Shown piece after piece: positions 1 to 8,742 of a stretch of DNA of 64,000 bases. This DNA comes from a bacterium. GTDB lineage: Bacteria; Desulfobacterota; Binatia; DP-6. The position numbers and the translations under genes are program-made. Below the pieces are notes generated by a model. That model had not been told where the DNA came from. It ran no database searches and was given only the letters and a program-made list of their open reading frames with translations. The stretch lies in contig JAHCID010000012.1 of NCBI GenBank assembly GCA_026129405.1, forward strand, positions 53,724 to 117,723. The letters are read 5' to 3'. Within the stretch, counting starts at the first letter, position 1, and every line of letters starts with the position of its first letter.

Positions 1-379
1 TGATCGACCGGACGCCGCTCTCCGGATCGACGTCCCAGATGACCAGCTGCACGGTCACCTTGAGCGGCGCGGCGAGCGTCATACCGCGCTGGTGGCACTC
101 GTCGACGTCGTACTTCGGCTCGCTCAGCGTGTAGCTGACGAATTCCAGCGATGCGGTCTCGTTGAAGTCTTTGATCGGGAAGACCGACTTGAATACCGCC
201 TGGAGCCCCTGATCCTTCCGCTGCTCCGGCGGGATGTCCCGCTGGAGGAACTCCTCGTAGGAGCGCTTCTGGATGTCGATCAGGTTCGGGATGTCGATGA
301 TCTTCTTGATCCGCCCGAACGTCCGCCGGAACCGGAGATTGTTGGGAACGCGAGATACCTGTGCCACCGGATCACTCAT
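1..379 (-). CDS. rpoB: RNA polymerase beta subunit, N-terminal part (cut by window edge)
   Basis: This is the first ~126 residues of the RNA polymerase beta subunit; the rest lies beyond base 1. The ATG at 379 opens a reading that contains the family's conserved N-terminal stretch ([15 protein letters not shown], then [18 protein letters not shown]), part of the beta-1/protrusion region. It lies 46 bases downstream of rplL in the standard rplKAJL-rpoBC order, so it is presumably cotranscribed with the ribosomal protein genes. The frame is open to the window edge. Confidence 0.95.
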   Translation of the reverse strand, partial: MSDPVAQVSRVPNNLRFRRTFGRIKKIIDIPNLIDIQKRSYEEFLQRDIPPEQRKDQGLQAVFKSVFPIKDFNETASLEFVSYTLSEPKYDVDECHQRGMTLAAPLKVTVQLVIWDVDPESGVRSI

Positions 380-425
380 CGCAGCTCCTCGAGACGACGT
401 CGTGTGCCGTGGAAACGCTCACTCG

Positions 426-812
426 TTACTTCAGCTCCACGGTCGCGCCCGACTCCTCGAGCTTGGCCTTCATGCTCTCCGCCTCGGCCTTGGCGACGCC
501 TTCCTTCACGGGCTTCGGCGCACCGTCGACGAGATCCTTGGCCTCCTTGAGACCGAGACCCGTCAGCTCGCGCACGACCTTGATCACCTGGATCTTCTTG
601 TCGCCCGCGCCGGTGAGCATCACCGTGAACTCGTCCTTCTCGACCGCCGCGGCGGCACCACCGCCGGCCGCCGGAGCACCGACCGCAGCCACGGCCACGG
701 GAGCCGCCGCCGACACGCCGAGCTCGCTCTCGAGCTCCTTCACGAGCGTCGCGGCGTCCATGAGGCTCATGTTCTTGAGAAAGTCCTTGACCTGTTCCCG
801 AGTCACTTCCAT
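426..812 (-). CDS. rplL: 50S ribosomal protein L7/L12
   Basis: This is the acidic stalk protein of the large ribosomal subunit, which recruits translation GTPases. At 128 residues it has normal length: an N-terminal helical dimerisation domain, an Ala/Gly-rich hinge near residues 35-55, and the conserved C-terminal domain ([20 protein letters not shown], then [12 protein letters not shown]). It sits between rplJ and rpoB, with 59 bases to rplJ upstream and 46 to rpoB downstream. Confidence 0.97.
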   Translation of the reverse strand: MEVTREQVKDFLKNMSLMDAATLVKELESELGVSAAAPVAVAAVGAPAAGGGAAAAVEKDEFTVMLTGAGDKKIQVIKVVRELTGLGLKEAKDLVDGAPKPVKEGVAKAEAESMKAKLEESGATVELK

Positions 813-871
813 TGCCGTTTTGCCTCTCTTCTGCGCGCAGGTGCGCGAATGTCGTAGCCGGGGCGACTGCC

Positions 872-1405
872 TCAGGCGGCGCCGCCACCACCTTCCGCCC
901 GCTTGGCGAGCGCATCGACGAGCCGGGCGAGACTGGCGCCGGGCTCATTCAGGGTCCGGAGGAGCTGCGTCGCGGGGGCGTTGAGCAACCCGAGCAGCTG
1001 CCCGAGCAGCGCCTCCCGCGGCGGGAGCTCCGCCAGCGCCTTCACTTCGGCTGCCGGCAGCACCTGCCCGTCGAGCAGCGCGCCCTTGATCTCGAGCTTG
1101 GGGAACTCGCCGGCCAGCTTCACCGCGACCTTCGCCATCGCGACCGGATCGCGGAAGCCTATGAAGACGGCGGTCGGGCCGGAGAAGAGCGGCGTCACCG
1201 TCGCGTTCTTCGTGCCGTCGACCGCACGCTTGGCGAGGCGGTTCTTGCTGACGCGGACGCGGCCGTCCGCGTCGCGCACCGCCTTGCGGACGCGGTTCAT
1301 CTGGATCGCCGTGAGCCCGCGGTACTCGGCGAGCACGGCGACCGTGGCCCGCCCGAACTCGTCCTGGAGCGTCTCGACGTTGGAAATCTTCGCTGCGCGG
1401 TCCAT
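872..1405 (-). CDS. rplJ: 50S ribosomal protein L10
   Basis: L10 anchors the L7/L12 stalk to 23S rRNA. The 177-residue product has the L10 start ([17 protein letters not shown], then [20 protein letters not shown]) and a C-terminal helical tail that binds L12 dimers. Only 11 bases separate it from rplA. That leaves no room for the long rplJ leader through which L10 represses its own synthesis in enterobacteria, so any autoregulation must work differently here. Confidence 0.96.
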   Translation of the reverse strand: MDRAAKISNVETLQDEFGRATVAVLAEYRGLTAIQMNRVRKAVRDADGRVRVSKNRLAKRAVDGTKNATVTPLFSGPTAVFIGFRDPVAMAKVAVKLAGEFPKLEIKGALLDGQVLPAAEVKALAELPPREALLGQLLGLLNAPATQLLRTLNEPGASLARLVDALAKRAEGGGGAA

Positions 1406-1416
1406 CGTGTGCGTCC

Positions 1417-2130
1417 TCAGCTGGCGGCGCCGGCGCGGCTCGACGCAGGGTCGATCCGGACCGACGGCCCCATCGTGCTCGCCACCGCGATGCGCTGGAG
1501 ATAGTTGCCCTTGGCCGACGCGGGCTTCGCACGCACGAGACTGGCGATGAGCGCGTTGACGTTCTCCATCAGGCGCTCGGCACCGAAGCTGCGCTTGCCG
1601 ACGGCGACGTGGACGATGGCGGTCTTGTCGACGCGGAACTCGACCTTGCCGGCCTTGACCTCGCCGACGGCCTTGGCCACGTCGAAGGTGACCGTGCCCA
1701 CCTTCGGGTTGGGCATCAGGCCGCGCGGACCGAGCACCTTACCGAGCCGACCGACCTGGCCCATCATGTCCGGGGTCGCGATCGCGACGTCGAACTCGAG
1801 CCACTGCTCTTCCTGGATCTTCTTGACGACGTCCTCGGCCCCGACGTGGTCGGCCCCGGCCTCCTGCGCCTCGCGCGCCTTCTCGCCCTTGGCGAAGACG
1901 AGCACGCGCACGCTCTTGCCGGTGCCGTGGGGCAACACGACGGTGCCGCGTACGTTCTGATCCGCCTGCCGTGGATCGACGCCGAGCTGCACCGCCACCT
2001 CGACCGACTCGTCGAACTTCGCCGCGCCGCCCGCGTCGAGCAGCGTCTTCACCGCTTCGTCGATCGGATAGCGACGATCGTGGTCGATCTTCTCGGCGGC
2101 CGCCCGCCAGCGCTTGCCTCGCTTTGCCAT
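1417..2130 (-). CDS. rplA: 50S ribosomal protein L1
   Basis: L1 binds 23S rRNA at the L1 stalk and often represses its own operon. I start the gene at the ATG at 2130 ([16 protein letters not shown]), which fits the family start and leaves 4 bases after rplK. An ATG at 2154 would overlap rplK. The 237-residue product contains the RNA-binding segment around [14 protein letters not shown]. The last ~12 residues form a small Ala/Ser-rich tail. Confidence 0.96.
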   Translation of the reverse strand: MAKRGKRWRAAAEKIDHDRRYPIDEAVKTLLDAGGAAKFDESVEVAVQLGVDPRQADQNVRGTVVLPHGTGKSVRVLVFAKGEKAREAQEAGADHVGAEDVVKKIQEEQWLEFDVAIATPDMMGQVGRLGKVLGPRGLMPNPKVGTVTFDVAKAVGEVKAGKVEFRVDKTAIVHVAVGKRSFGAERLMENVNALIASLVRAKPASAKGNYLQRIAVASTMGPSVRIDPASSRAGAAS

Positions 2131-2134
2131 GACT

Positions 2135-2557
2135 TCAGACCACCTCGATGCCAATGCTGCGCGCCGTGCCCTCGACGGTGCGGATCGCCGCGGGCAGGTC
2201 GCCGGCGGTCAGATCCGGCATCTTGAGCTTCGCGATCTCCTCGACCTGCTGCCGCGTGACCTTACCCACCCGATCCTTGCCCGGCTCCTTGGAGCCCTTG
2301 TCGAGCCCCGCAGCCTTCTTCAGCAGGATCGACGCCGGCGGCGTCTTGGTGATGAAAGTGAAGGAGCGGTCGGCGTAGACGGTGATGACCACCGGGATCA
2401 CGAGCCCGGCCTGCGCCTGGGTCTGCGCGTTGAACGCCTTGCAGAACTCCATGATGTTGACACCGCGCTGACCGAGCGCCGGTCCGACCGGCGGGCTCGG
2501 GTTCGCGGCCCCGGCGGGGATCTGGAGCTTGATCTCCGCGACGACCTTCTTCGCCAT
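2135..2557 (-). CDS. rplK: 50S ribosomal protein L11
   Basis: L11 forms the GTPase-associated centre of the large subunit and is needed for stringent-response sensing by RelA. The 140-residue product has the normal length and hallmark N-terminal motif ([19 protein letters not shown]) with its conserved prolines, followed by a C-terminal rRNA-binding domain. It is tightly packed between nusG (6 bases) and rplA. Confidence 0.97.
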   Translation of the reverse strand: MAKKVVAEIKLQIPAGAANPSPPVGPALGQRGVNIMEFCKAFNAQTQAQAGLVIPVVITVYADRSFTFITKTPPASILLKKAAGLDKGSKEPGKDRVGKVTRQQVEEIAKLKMPDLTAGDLPAAIRTVEGTARSIGIEVV

Positions 2558-2563
2558 TGTGCG

Positions 2564-3103
2564 CTACGCCTTTTCGACCTGGACGAAGTCGAGCTCGACG
2601 GGCGTCGCCCGCCCGAAGATGCTGATGAGCACGCGAAGCTTGCCCTTGTCGGGCTTCACCTCTTCGACCACGCCGTTGAAGTCCTGGAAGGGCCCGTCGA
2701 TGACCTTGACGCTCTCACCCTGCTCGAAGAGCACCTTCGGCTTGGGCTTTACGGCCCCTTCCTCCATCTGATGAGTGATCTCGCGGACCTCGGCCTCGGA
2801 GATCGGGGGAATGGAGTCGGGATCGGTGGCACCACCGAGGAAGCCGGTCACCTTCGGCGTCGACTTCACGATGTGCCACGTTTCGTTGTTCAGATGCAGA
2901 TTGACGAGGATGTACCCCGGGAAGAACTTGCGCGAGGAGGTCTTCTTCTTGCCCTTGACGAGCTCGACGACCTTCTCGGAAGGTACGAGGATTTCGCCGA
3001 ACAGGTCCGGATTCCCAAGCGCCCGGATCCGCTCCTCGAGCGAAGCCTTCACCTTGTGCTCGTAGCCCGAGTACGTGTGGACGACGTACCATTGTCGGTC
3101 CAT
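2564..3103 (-). CDS. nusG: Transcription termination/antitermination factor NusG
   Basis: NusG binds RNA polymerase and links it to Rho or to the ribosome. I chose the ATG at 3103 ([20 protein letters not shown]), giving 179 residues. Its first base overlaps the last codon of secE, a TGATG junction typical of coupled translation; an ATG at 3118 would overlap secE further. The NGN domain covers about residues 1-110 and the C-terminal KOW motif is visible ([20 protein letters not shown]). Confidence 0.97.
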   Translation of the reverse strand: MDRQWYVVHTYSGYEHKVKASLEERIRALGNPDLFGEILVPSEKVVELVKGKKKTSSRKFFPGYILVNLHLNNETWHIVKSTPKVTGFLGGATDPDSIPPISEAEVREITHQMEEGAVKPKPKVLFEQGESVKVIDGPFQDFNGVVEEVKPDKGKLRVLISIFGRATPVELDFVQVEKA

Positions 3104-3312
3104 CAGCGGAGCACCCATTGAATGAGGTAGGAGAGTACGAAATCCACGGCGCCCAGGTAGACGGCGGCGATGCCTACGCCGACCACCACGGCGATCGTGG
3201 CCGCACGCGTCTCCTCACGGGTGGGCCAATGCACCTTCTTGAGCTCGGCCCAGCATTCCTCGAGGAACTCGCGCGAGCGCTCGACGGGTCGTTTCAAGGT
3301 GTCCGGTGTCAT
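3103..3312 (-). CDS. secE: Preprotein translocase subunit SecE
   Basis: SecE is the small clamp subunit of the SecYEG inner-membrane translocon. The 69-residue protein is the short, single-spanning form: an amphipathic N-terminal helix carrying the conserved WPTREET motif, then one transmembrane helix (about residues 39-65). The gene overlaps nusG at its stop codon and lies 13 bases downstream of tRNA-Trp. Confidence 0.96.
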   Translation of the reverse strand: MTPDTLKRPVERSREFLEECWAELKKVHWPTREETRAATIAVVVGVGIAAVYLGAVDFVLSYLIQWVLR

Positions 3313-3325
3313 GATGGGAATCGGA

Positions 3326-3399
3326 CGGGTCAGGCAGGATTCGAACCTGCAACCCCCGGATTTGGAGTCCGGTGCTCTAGCCGTTAGAGCTACTGACCC
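3326..3399 (-). tRNA. tRNA-Trp (CCA anticodon)
   Basis: The 74-nt cloverleaf has a 7-bp acceptor stem (GGGTCAG with CTGACCC), a D arm, an anticodon loop CTCCAAA and a T arm GCAGG-TTCGAAT-CCTGC. The discriminator is G and no 3' CCA is encoded. It lies between rpmG and secE, where many proteobacteria carry trpT. Confidence 0.96.
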
Positions 3400-3420
3400 C
3401 CGAGGCCGGGGCGGCGCCGC

Positions 3421-3573
3421 CTAGACCTTGCCCTCCTTGTGGAGCGTATGACTGCGGCACGCCGCGCAGAACTTCTTGAAGGACAGCTTGTCGGTCGTCT
3501 TCTTCTTGTTCTTGGTGCTCGTGTAATTCTTCCGCTTACAGCCTTCACACACCAACGAGATCAGATCGCGCAT
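3421..3573 (-). CDS. rpmG: 50S ribosomal protein L33 (zinc-binding type)
   Basis: The ATG at 3573 opens a 50-residue product with the L33 pattern: an N-terminal CEGC pair, a lysine-rich centre (NKKKTTDKLSFKKFC) and a second CAAC pair near the C terminus. The four cysteines mark the zinc-binding (C+) form. It lies between tRNA-Thr and tRNA-Trp, exactly where tuf is followed by rpmG-trpT-secE in many genomes, but tuf is absent. Confidence 0.93.
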   Translation of the reverse strand: MRDLISLVCEGCKRKNYTSTKNKKKTTDKLSFKKFCAACRSHTLHKEGKV

Positions 3574-3595
3574 CGTACGAGTCCTTCGTCCAGCG

Positions 3596-3668
<73 letters not shown>

Positions 3669-3684
3669 ATACGTCGTCGTGGCG

Positions 3685-3757
3685 AGCGGGAGACGGGGAT
3701 CGAACCCGCGACCCCGAGCTTGGAAGGCTCGTGCTCTACCAGCTGAGCTACTCCCGC
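3685..3757 (-). tRNA. tRNA-Gly (TCC anticodon)
   Basis: The 73-nt cloverleaf has acceptor strands GCGGGAG and CTCCCGC, anticodon stem CGAGC/GCTCG and loop CTTCCAA. No 3' CCA is encoded. It is the third member of the Thr-Tyr-Gly-Thr array. Confidence 0.96.
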
Positions 3758-3771
3758 ATGGTGCTGCCGAG

Positions 3772-3854
3772 TGGAGAGGGAAGGATTCGAACCTTCGAAG
3801 GCATACGCCGGCAGATTTACAGTCTGCTCCCTTTGGCCGCTCGGGCACCTCTCC
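3772..3854 (-). tRNA. tRNA-Tyr (GTA anticodon)
   Basis: This 83-nt class II tRNA has a long variable arm. Acceptor strands are GGAGAGG and CCTCTCC, the anticodon stem is GCAGA/TCTGC and the loop is CTGTAAA (GTA). The discriminator is A and no CCA is encoded. Confidence 0.96.
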
Positions 3855-3907
3855 CGTCATGCCGATCACGCGCGCAGCCTCCGCACACACTGCCGCACGC
3901 CCTTGCA

Positions 3908-3983
3908 TGGAGCCGATGGTCGGAGTCGAACCGACGACCTGCTGATTACAAGTCAGCTGCTCTACCTCCTGAGCTACATCGGC
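3908..3983 (-). tRNA. tRNA-Thr (TGT anticodon)
   Basis: The cloverleaf has acceptor strands GCCGATG and CATCGGC, anticodon stem GCTGA/TCAGC and loop CTTGTAA (TGT). Unlike its neighbours, the gene encodes the 3' CCA (3908-3910). It is the first tRNA of the array, about 130 bases downstream of the promoter at 4119-4147. Confidence 0.96.
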
Positions 3984-4118
3984 CCGCCGCACCGGCGTGG
4001 CGCCGCTGCGCAGTGCTATCGTTGTCATTGGGTGTGGACGTCCCGTGTGCGTGCGCCATTCGGGACCGCAGGACACGGCCCCAAAGGCGGGTATTCCCCG
4101 ACCGCGGCGAAGCGCCGA

Positions 4119-4147
4119 CTGATAACACCGGCCCTATAGAGTGTCAA
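4119..4147 (-). promoter_or_regulatory. Sigma-70-type promoter of the tRNA/secE/nusG/rpl transcript
   Basis: On the minus strand there is a perfect -35 TTGACA (4142-4147), a 17-base spacer and a -10-like TATCAG (4119-4124, four of six consensus). It lies in the gap between rlmB and the first tRNA, in the direction of the tRNA array. I see no better candidate in the gap 3984-4171. Confidence 0.65.
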
Positions 4148-4171
4148 CGAAACGACCGGGCCGGCGGGGCG

Positions 4172-4906
4172 TTATGGCCCCAGCGCACCGCGGCGCCGGA
4201 GCTCGAAGAGAGCCACCGCCGCCGCCACGGACACGTTCAGCGACTCCACCCCGGCGGCCATGGGGATCGTGACCTCGAAATCGCACGCCCGCCGGACCAG
4301 CTGCCGAAGCCCCGCCCCTTCGCCGCCCACCACCAGTGCGGGTCGCGGCGGCGGATCGAGCTCCCAGAGCGTCCGCGATGCCCCGGGCACCAGCCCGATG
4401 GTCCAGAACCCCCACCCTTTCAGGCTCTCCATGGCGCGGACCAGGTTCGGGACGCGCGCAATCGTCAAGTCGAACAACGTCCCGGCGGAGGCGGTCGCCA
4501 CGACCGGCGTCACGGCAGCGCTCCGATCCTGCGGCAGGACGACGCCGCAGACGCCGGCCGCCCTGGAACTGCGCAGAAGCGCACCGAGATTGCGGGGATC
4601 CTGCACCCCGTCGAGCACGAGGACGTTCGGCGCATCCGCCAAGTCCTCCAGAGCGGCGTAGCGAAAGGGCGCCGCCAGCGCGACGACACCCTGATGACCG
4701 GTTCCGCGTGCGGTACGATCCAGGCTCGCCCGGTCGACCGTCTGGATGGCTGCCCCGCACGCCTGAGCCGCCGCGACGATCGCCGGCATACGTTGGCCGG
4801 CGAGCGCGTACACGCGATCGACGGCGACGCCGCTGCGCAGGAGACCGAGGACCGCGTTCGGTCCGCAGACGAGGAGCGGCTCGTCGGTTGTCCGTTCACG
4901 GGGCAT
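4172..4906 (-). CDS. rlmB: 23S rRNA (guanosine 2'-O)-methyltransferase, SpoU family
   Basis: The 244-residue product matches the RlmB/TrmH type: an N-terminal substrate-binding domain (LLVCGPNAVLGLLRSG) and a C-terminal SPOUT knot domain. The three knot motifs are visible as LVLDGVQDPRNLGALLRSS, LVVGGEGAGLRQLV and IPMAAGVESLNVSVAAAVAL. The expected reaction is 2'-O-methylation of G2251 in 23S rRNA using S-adenosylmethionine; TrmH-type tRNA specificity cannot be excluded. The gene lies directly upstream of the tRNA-secE-nusG array, as in several other phyla. Confidence 0.9.
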   Translation of the reverse strand: MPRERTTDEPLLVCGPNAVLGLLRSGVAVDRVYALAGQRMPAIVAAAQACGAAIQTVDRASLDRTARGTGHQGVVALAAPFRYAALEDLADAPNVLVLDGVQDPRNLGALLRSSRAAGVCGVVLPQDRSAAVTPVVATASAGTLFDLTIARVPNLVRAMESLKGWGFWTIGLVPGASRTLWELDPPPRPALVVGGEGAGLRQLVRRACDFEVTIPMAAGVESLNVSVAAAVALFELRRRGALGP

Positions 4907-4939
4907 CGGCTAGAAACTCCGCGGCACCGCCCTCCCCCC

Positions 4940-6130
4940 ATGGGGAAGATCCTTCATCGGTACATCCTCCGCGAGATCCTCGTTCCGTTCCTGCTCGGGC
5001 TGGCGATCTTCACGTTCGTCCTGCTGCTCGCCAGGCTGCTGAAACTGATCGAGCTCGTCGTCAACCGCGGACTCCCCCCGCTGCGCATCCTCGAGCTGCT
5101 GGGGTACTTGATGCCGTCCTTCCTCGAGGTCACCGTTCCGATGGCGATGCTGCTCGCCATCCTCATCGCCTTCGGTCGCTTGTCGGCGGACTCGGAAATG
5201 GTCGCCTTCCGCAGCTCCGGCTTGAGCCTCTACCAGCTCGCCCCACCGGTCGCCACGTTCGTCCTCGCCTGCGCCTTGCTGACTTTCGCGTTGTCCATCG
5301 TCGCGCGCCCCTGGGGCAACCGCTCGCTGCGTTGGGCCCTCTTCGACATCGCACGGACGCATGCTGCCGCAGGGCTGAAGCCACAGGTCTTCAACGAAGA
5401 GTTCCCCGGCCTCGTGATCTATGCCGAGCAGATCGACGGCAAGGACGATCGGCTCCTCCGCGTCCTCATCTCGGACGACCGAGACCCCCTCCAGCGCAAC
5501 ACGGTGTTCGCCCGCGAGGGCGTCATGCTGTCGGACGTCCAGGCGCAGACCATCACCCTGCGCCTCCGCGACGGCAGCATCCACACGACCGACGCGGAGG
5601 GTGGTGCCGACTATCAGACCGATTTCGAATCCTACGACGTCAATCTCGATCTGCGCGAGGCGCTGTCCGGGCTCCAGGACGAGGAGGCCAAGCCGCGCGA
5701 GATGCCGATGGGGCAGCTGATCACCACCATCGCCGAGAAGCGGGACGCTGGCGAGCCCGTGGAGGCCGAGCTGGTCGAGTTCCACCGCAAGTTCGCCATC
5801 CCGTTCGCATGCATCGTGTTCGGCCTGGTCGGCGTTCCCCTCGGCATCGAGCCCGCTCGTGCGGTTCGCTCACGTGGCTTCGCCGTGAGCCTCGCGGTGA
5901 TCTTCGGCTACTACATCCTGCTGTCGGCAGGACAAGCGCTCGCCGAGCAGGGTGCAGTCCCGGTCGTCGTCGGTCTCTGGCTTCCCAACCTGGGCTTCGG
6001 CGCGCTCGGCGTCCTGCTGTTGCGCCGAGCGGCACGGGAGCAGCCGCTCCTCGGCGAGCGCATGCACGAGCTCGGCGATGCACTCCGCCTCCGACTCACC
6101 CGCGCGGTCGCCCGTGGGGGTGCCTCGTGA
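4940..6130 (+). CDS. lptF: LPS export permease LptF
   Basis: LptF is one of two inner-membrane subunits of the LptB2FG ABC transporter that extracts LPS and feeds it to the LptC/A bridge. I start at the ATG at 4940 (MGKILHRYILREILVPFLLG), giving 396 residues. Three transmembrane helices lie in the first ~130 residues, a periplasmic beta-jellyroll around 135-285, and three more helices at the C-terminal end, the normal YjgP/YjgQ layout. Its stop codon overlaps the GTG of lptG (GTGA). No LPS-binding or ATPase partner is nearby. Confidence 0.92.
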   Translation: MGKILHRYILREILVPFLLGLAIFTFVLLLARLLKLIELVVNRGLPPLRILELLGYLMPSFLEVTVPMAMLLAILIAFGRLSADSEMVAFRSSGLSLYQLAPPVATFVLACALLTFALSIVARPWGNRSLRWALFDIARTHAAAGLKPQVFNEEFPGLVIYAEQIDGKDDRLLRVLISDDRDPLQRNTVFAREGVMLSDVQAQTITLRLRDGSIHTTDAEGGADYQTDFESYDVNLDLREALSGLQDEEAKPREMPMGQLITTIAEKRDAGEPVEAELVEFHRKFAIPFACIVFGLVGVPLGIEPARAVRSRGFAVSLAVIFGYYILLSAGQALAEQGAVPVVVGLWLPNLGFGALGVLLLRRAAREQPLLGERMHELGDALRLRLTRAVARGGAS

Positions 6131-7224
6131 GGCGCTGGCGTCGCCAGATGCTGCCGGTCATCGGCAGCCATCTCCGCCGGGAGTTCCTCCGCTCCTTCGC
6201 GCTCGTGCTCGTCGCGTTCGTCGCCATCTACATCATCGCCGAGTTCTTCGATCAGTTCGACGAGTTCCTGAAACACGACGCGTCGGCCTGGGACATCCTG
6301 CGGGTGTTTCTCTACAAGGTGCCGCTCGTCGTCACCCACGTGACGCCGCTGGCCGTGCTCGCGGGCGCGCTCGTCGGTCTCGGGTTGCTCGCGCGCAGCA
6401 ACGAGTTCGTCGCGCTGCGCGCGTGCGGCGTCAGCATCTGGCAAGTGCTGGCCCCCCTCGTCGCCGTCGCCATGCTCATCAGCATCGGCACGTTCGTCTG
6501 GAGCGAGACGGTCGTGCCTGCGAGCGCGCGCCGTTGGCACCAGATATGGAACCAGGAGATCAAGAAGAAGCGCTCCGCCAGCTCGTTCACCGGACGCGAG
6601 GTCTGGTTTCACGGCAAGGCGGGTTTCTACAACATCGCCCGCGTCGGCTACCGGCGCCGCATGCTCTTCGGTCTCACGATCTATCAGGTCGGACCCGACT
6701 TCCGCCCGACACGCATGATCCAGGCCGCCGCCGCGGCCTGGAACGGCCAGCGCTGGGACATCGTGGGCGCATACACGCGTGAGTTCACCCCCGACGGTGT
6801 CCGTGACGTCGATGGCTCCCCACCGGGCTTCGAGCTCCCCGAGAGCATGGACGACTTCCGGGTCGTCTCGGTCGAGCCGGAGGAGTTCAGCTACGCCATG
6901 CTGCGACGCCAGATCGCAACGCTCCGAGGCAAGGGTGTCGACGTCTCCGAGAGCTGGGTCGATCTCTACCTCAAGATCGCGCTCCCCGCGGCCAGCGTCG
7001 TGCTGATGCTGGTGGCGGTACCCCTCGTCGCTCGCGGGTCGCGCGTCACGAGCCTGCCCGCCGCGGCAGGATTCGGGTTCACGCTCGGCTTCGCGTTCTT
7101 CATCGTGCTCGCGTTCGCGCGCGCGCTCGGACAAAACGGCGCATTGCCACCCCTTCTCGCCGCCTGGACCGCGAACGGACTCTTCGCGCTGCTCGCCGGC
7201 TACTACCTGCTCGGCAACGACTGA
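6127..7224 (+). CDS. lptG: LPS export permease LptG
   Basis: This is the second permease of the LptB2FG exporter, 365 residues from the GTG at 6127, which overlaps the lptF stop by four bases. An ATG at 6148 is a possible alternative start. The sequence shows YjgQ features: an N-terminal helix motif (HLRREFLRSFALVLVAF), paired membrane helices, a soluble periplasmic domain (about residues 135-270), and a C-terminal helical triplet ending GLFALLAGYYLLGND. It ends inside a perfect palindrome shared with the convergent argC. Confidence 0.92.
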   Translation: MRRWRRQMLPVIGSHLRREFLRSFALVLVAFVAIYIIAEFFDQFDEFLKHDASAWDILRVFLYKVPLVVTHVTPLAVLAGALVGLGLLARSNEFVALRACGVSIWQVLAPLVAVAMLISIGTFVWSETVVPASARRWHQIWNQEIKKKRSASSFTGREVWFHGKAGFYNIARVGYRRRMLFGLTIYQVGPDFRPTRMIQAAAAAWNGQRWDIVGAYTREFTPDGVRDVDGSPPGFELPESMDDFRVVSVEPEEFSYAMLRRQIATLRGKGVDVSESWVDLYLKIALPAASVVLMLVAVPLVARGSRVTSLPAAAGFGFTLGFAFFIVLAFARALGQNGALPPLLAAWTANGLFALLAGYYLLGND

Positions 7225-7242
7225 CGCCCGGCCGGGCGTCAG
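7221..7242. terminator. Perfect 22-bp palindrome across both convergent stop codons
   Basis: The sequence reads identically on both strands (left half CTGACGCCCGG). It contains the TGA of lptG on the plus strand and the TGA of argC on the minus strand. It could fold into a hairpin in both transcripts and serve as a bidirectional terminator, although no T-run follows on either side. Confidence 0.5.
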
Positions 7243-8285
7243 GGCACGAGCGCCGGCGTCTCGAGCGCCGTCGTCTCGGGCAGGTCGAGCAGGAGGTTCA
7301 TGTTCTGGACCGCTTGGCCGGCCGCGCCCTTTCCCAGGTTGTCGATCGCGGTGACGACGATCGCCTGGCGGGCGGCCTCGTCCCAGAACCACCCGATGCT
7401 CGCACGGTTCGTCCCGCGCACCTCCCGCAGCTCCGGCGGCTCACTGCCGCGGAGCACGACGAAGGGCTCGTCCGAATAGGCGTCGCCGAAGATCGCGTCG
7501 AGGTCGGGGCGCCCGTCAGGCATCGCGACGTACATCGTGCTCAGGATTCCGCGGTTCACCGGCAGCAGGTGGGGCACGAAGACGATGCCGCCGGCCCCGC
7601 CGGCGACGCGCAGCTCCTGCTCGATCTCCGGCTGATGTCGGTGACGACCGACGGCATAGGGGCGGAAGTTCTCGTTCACCTCGGCGAACAGCTGCTCTAC
7701 CTTCGCACTCCGCCCCGCGCCCGTCGTCCCCGACTTCGAGTCGACGATCACCGGACCGCGGACCAAGCCCGCACGCGCAAGTGGCGCGAGGCCCAGCAGC
7801 GCGCCGGTAGGATAGCATCCGGGGTTCGCCACGAGCCGCGCGCCCCGAATCGCATCGCGCCCGAGCTCCGGAAGGCCGTACACCGCCTCGCGGAGGAGAT
7901 CCGGCGCGGGATGGTCGCCGTACCATCGTGTGTGCACCGCGGGATCACGCAGCCGGAAATCGGCCGATACGTCGATCACCCGCCCCCCCGCCCCGAGCAA
8001 CGCGCGAACGTGCGGCGCAGCGGCCCCGTGCGGCAGCGCCGTGAATCCGATCGCGCAGCCTGCTCCAGCGACCGTGCTCGGATCGGCCAGCGGCGCATCG
8101 ACGACCCCGCGAAGGAACGGGTAGACGTCCGACGCGCGCTTGCCGCGGTACTGCTCCGACGAGAGGAACGCCAGCGCGACGTGCGGGTGCCGCGCCAGTA
8201 TCCGCAGCAGCTCGACGCCGGCGTAACCGGTGGCTCCGAGCACCGCGACCGGCACACGCCGATCGTCCCGCGAGGCCGAGGACAT
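7239..8285 (-). CDS. argC: N-acetyl-gamma-glutamyl-phosphate reductase
   Basis: ArgC catalyses the NADPH-dependent third step of arginine biosynthesis, reducing N-acetylglutamyl phosphate to the semialdehyde. The 348-residue product has the N-terminal nucleotide-binding motif (VAVLGATGYAGVELLRIL), the catalytic cysteine C157 in VANPGCYPT, and the conserved HRHQPEIEQEL stretch. It follows rpsI by 41 bases on the same strand, a linkage also seen in other bacteria. Arginine genes are otherwise absent here. Confidence 0.95.
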   Translation of the reverse strand: MSSASRDDRRVPVAVLGATGYAGVELLRILARHPHVALAFLSSEQYRGKRASDVYPFLRGVVDAPLADPSTVAGAGCAIGFTALPHGAAAPHVRALLGAGGRVIDVSADFRLRDPAVHTRWYGDHPAPDLLREAVYGLPELGRDAIRGARLVANPGCYPTGALLGLAPLARAGLVRGPVIVDSKSGTTGAGRSAKVEQLFAEVNENFRPYAVGRHRHQPEIEQELRVAGGAGGIVFVPHLLPVNRGILSTMYVAMPDGRPDLDAIFGDAYSDEPFVVLRGSEPPELREVRGTNRASIGWFWDEAARQAIVVTAIDNLGKGAAGQAVQNMNLLLDLPETTALETPALVP

Positions 8286-8326
8286 GGGCGGAACCTATGC
8301 GACGCGCACGCCGCAGGCAACGCGGC

Positions 8327-8725
8327 TCAGCGCTTCGAGTACTGCGGCCGCTTGCGCGCCTTGTGGCGCCCGTACTTCTTGCGCTCCACCTCACGCGAGT
8401 CGCGCGTGATGAAGCCTGCTTTCTTGAGCGTGGAACGCAGCTCCGGGCTCACCTCGAGCAACGCGCGCGTGATGCCATGGCGAATCGCGACTGCCTGCGC
8501 CGCCACACCACCGCCCTGAACGTTCACCTCGACGCGGTATTGGCCCTTCGTCTCGGTGATCTCGAACGGCTGATGCACGATCATCCGCGAGGTCTCGCGC
8601 CCGAAGTAGTCTTCGAGCGTGCGCTTGTTGACGATGACCGCACCGTCGCCAGGCATCAGCCGCACCCGCGCGACCGACGACTTCCGCTTTCCCGTTCCCC
8701 AGGTGACCTGCTGCTCTGCGCTCAT
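8327..8725 (-). CDS. rpsI: 30S ribosomal protein S9
   Basis: S9 contacts P-site tRNA with its C-terminal tail. The 132-residue product shows the family start ([18 protein letters not shown]), the [15 protein letters not shown] segment and the basic tail ending [17 protein letters not shown]. It follows rplM by 17 bases in the conserved rplM-rpsI pair. Confidence 0.97.
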   Translation of the reverse strand: MSAEQQVTWGTGKRKSSVARVRLMPGDGAVIVNKRTLEDYFGRETSRMIVHQPFEITETKGQYRVEVNVQGGGVAAQAVAIRHGITRALLEVSPELRSTLKKAGFITRDSREVERKKYGRHKARKRPQYSKR

Positions 8726-8742
8726 CTCGTACCTTCCTGCAC

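Noticed and set aside
3731-4939. Upstream extension of the lptF reading frame through the tRNA genes
   Set aside because: It crosses two tRNAs, the tRNA promoter and rlmB; the family start is the ATG at 4940.
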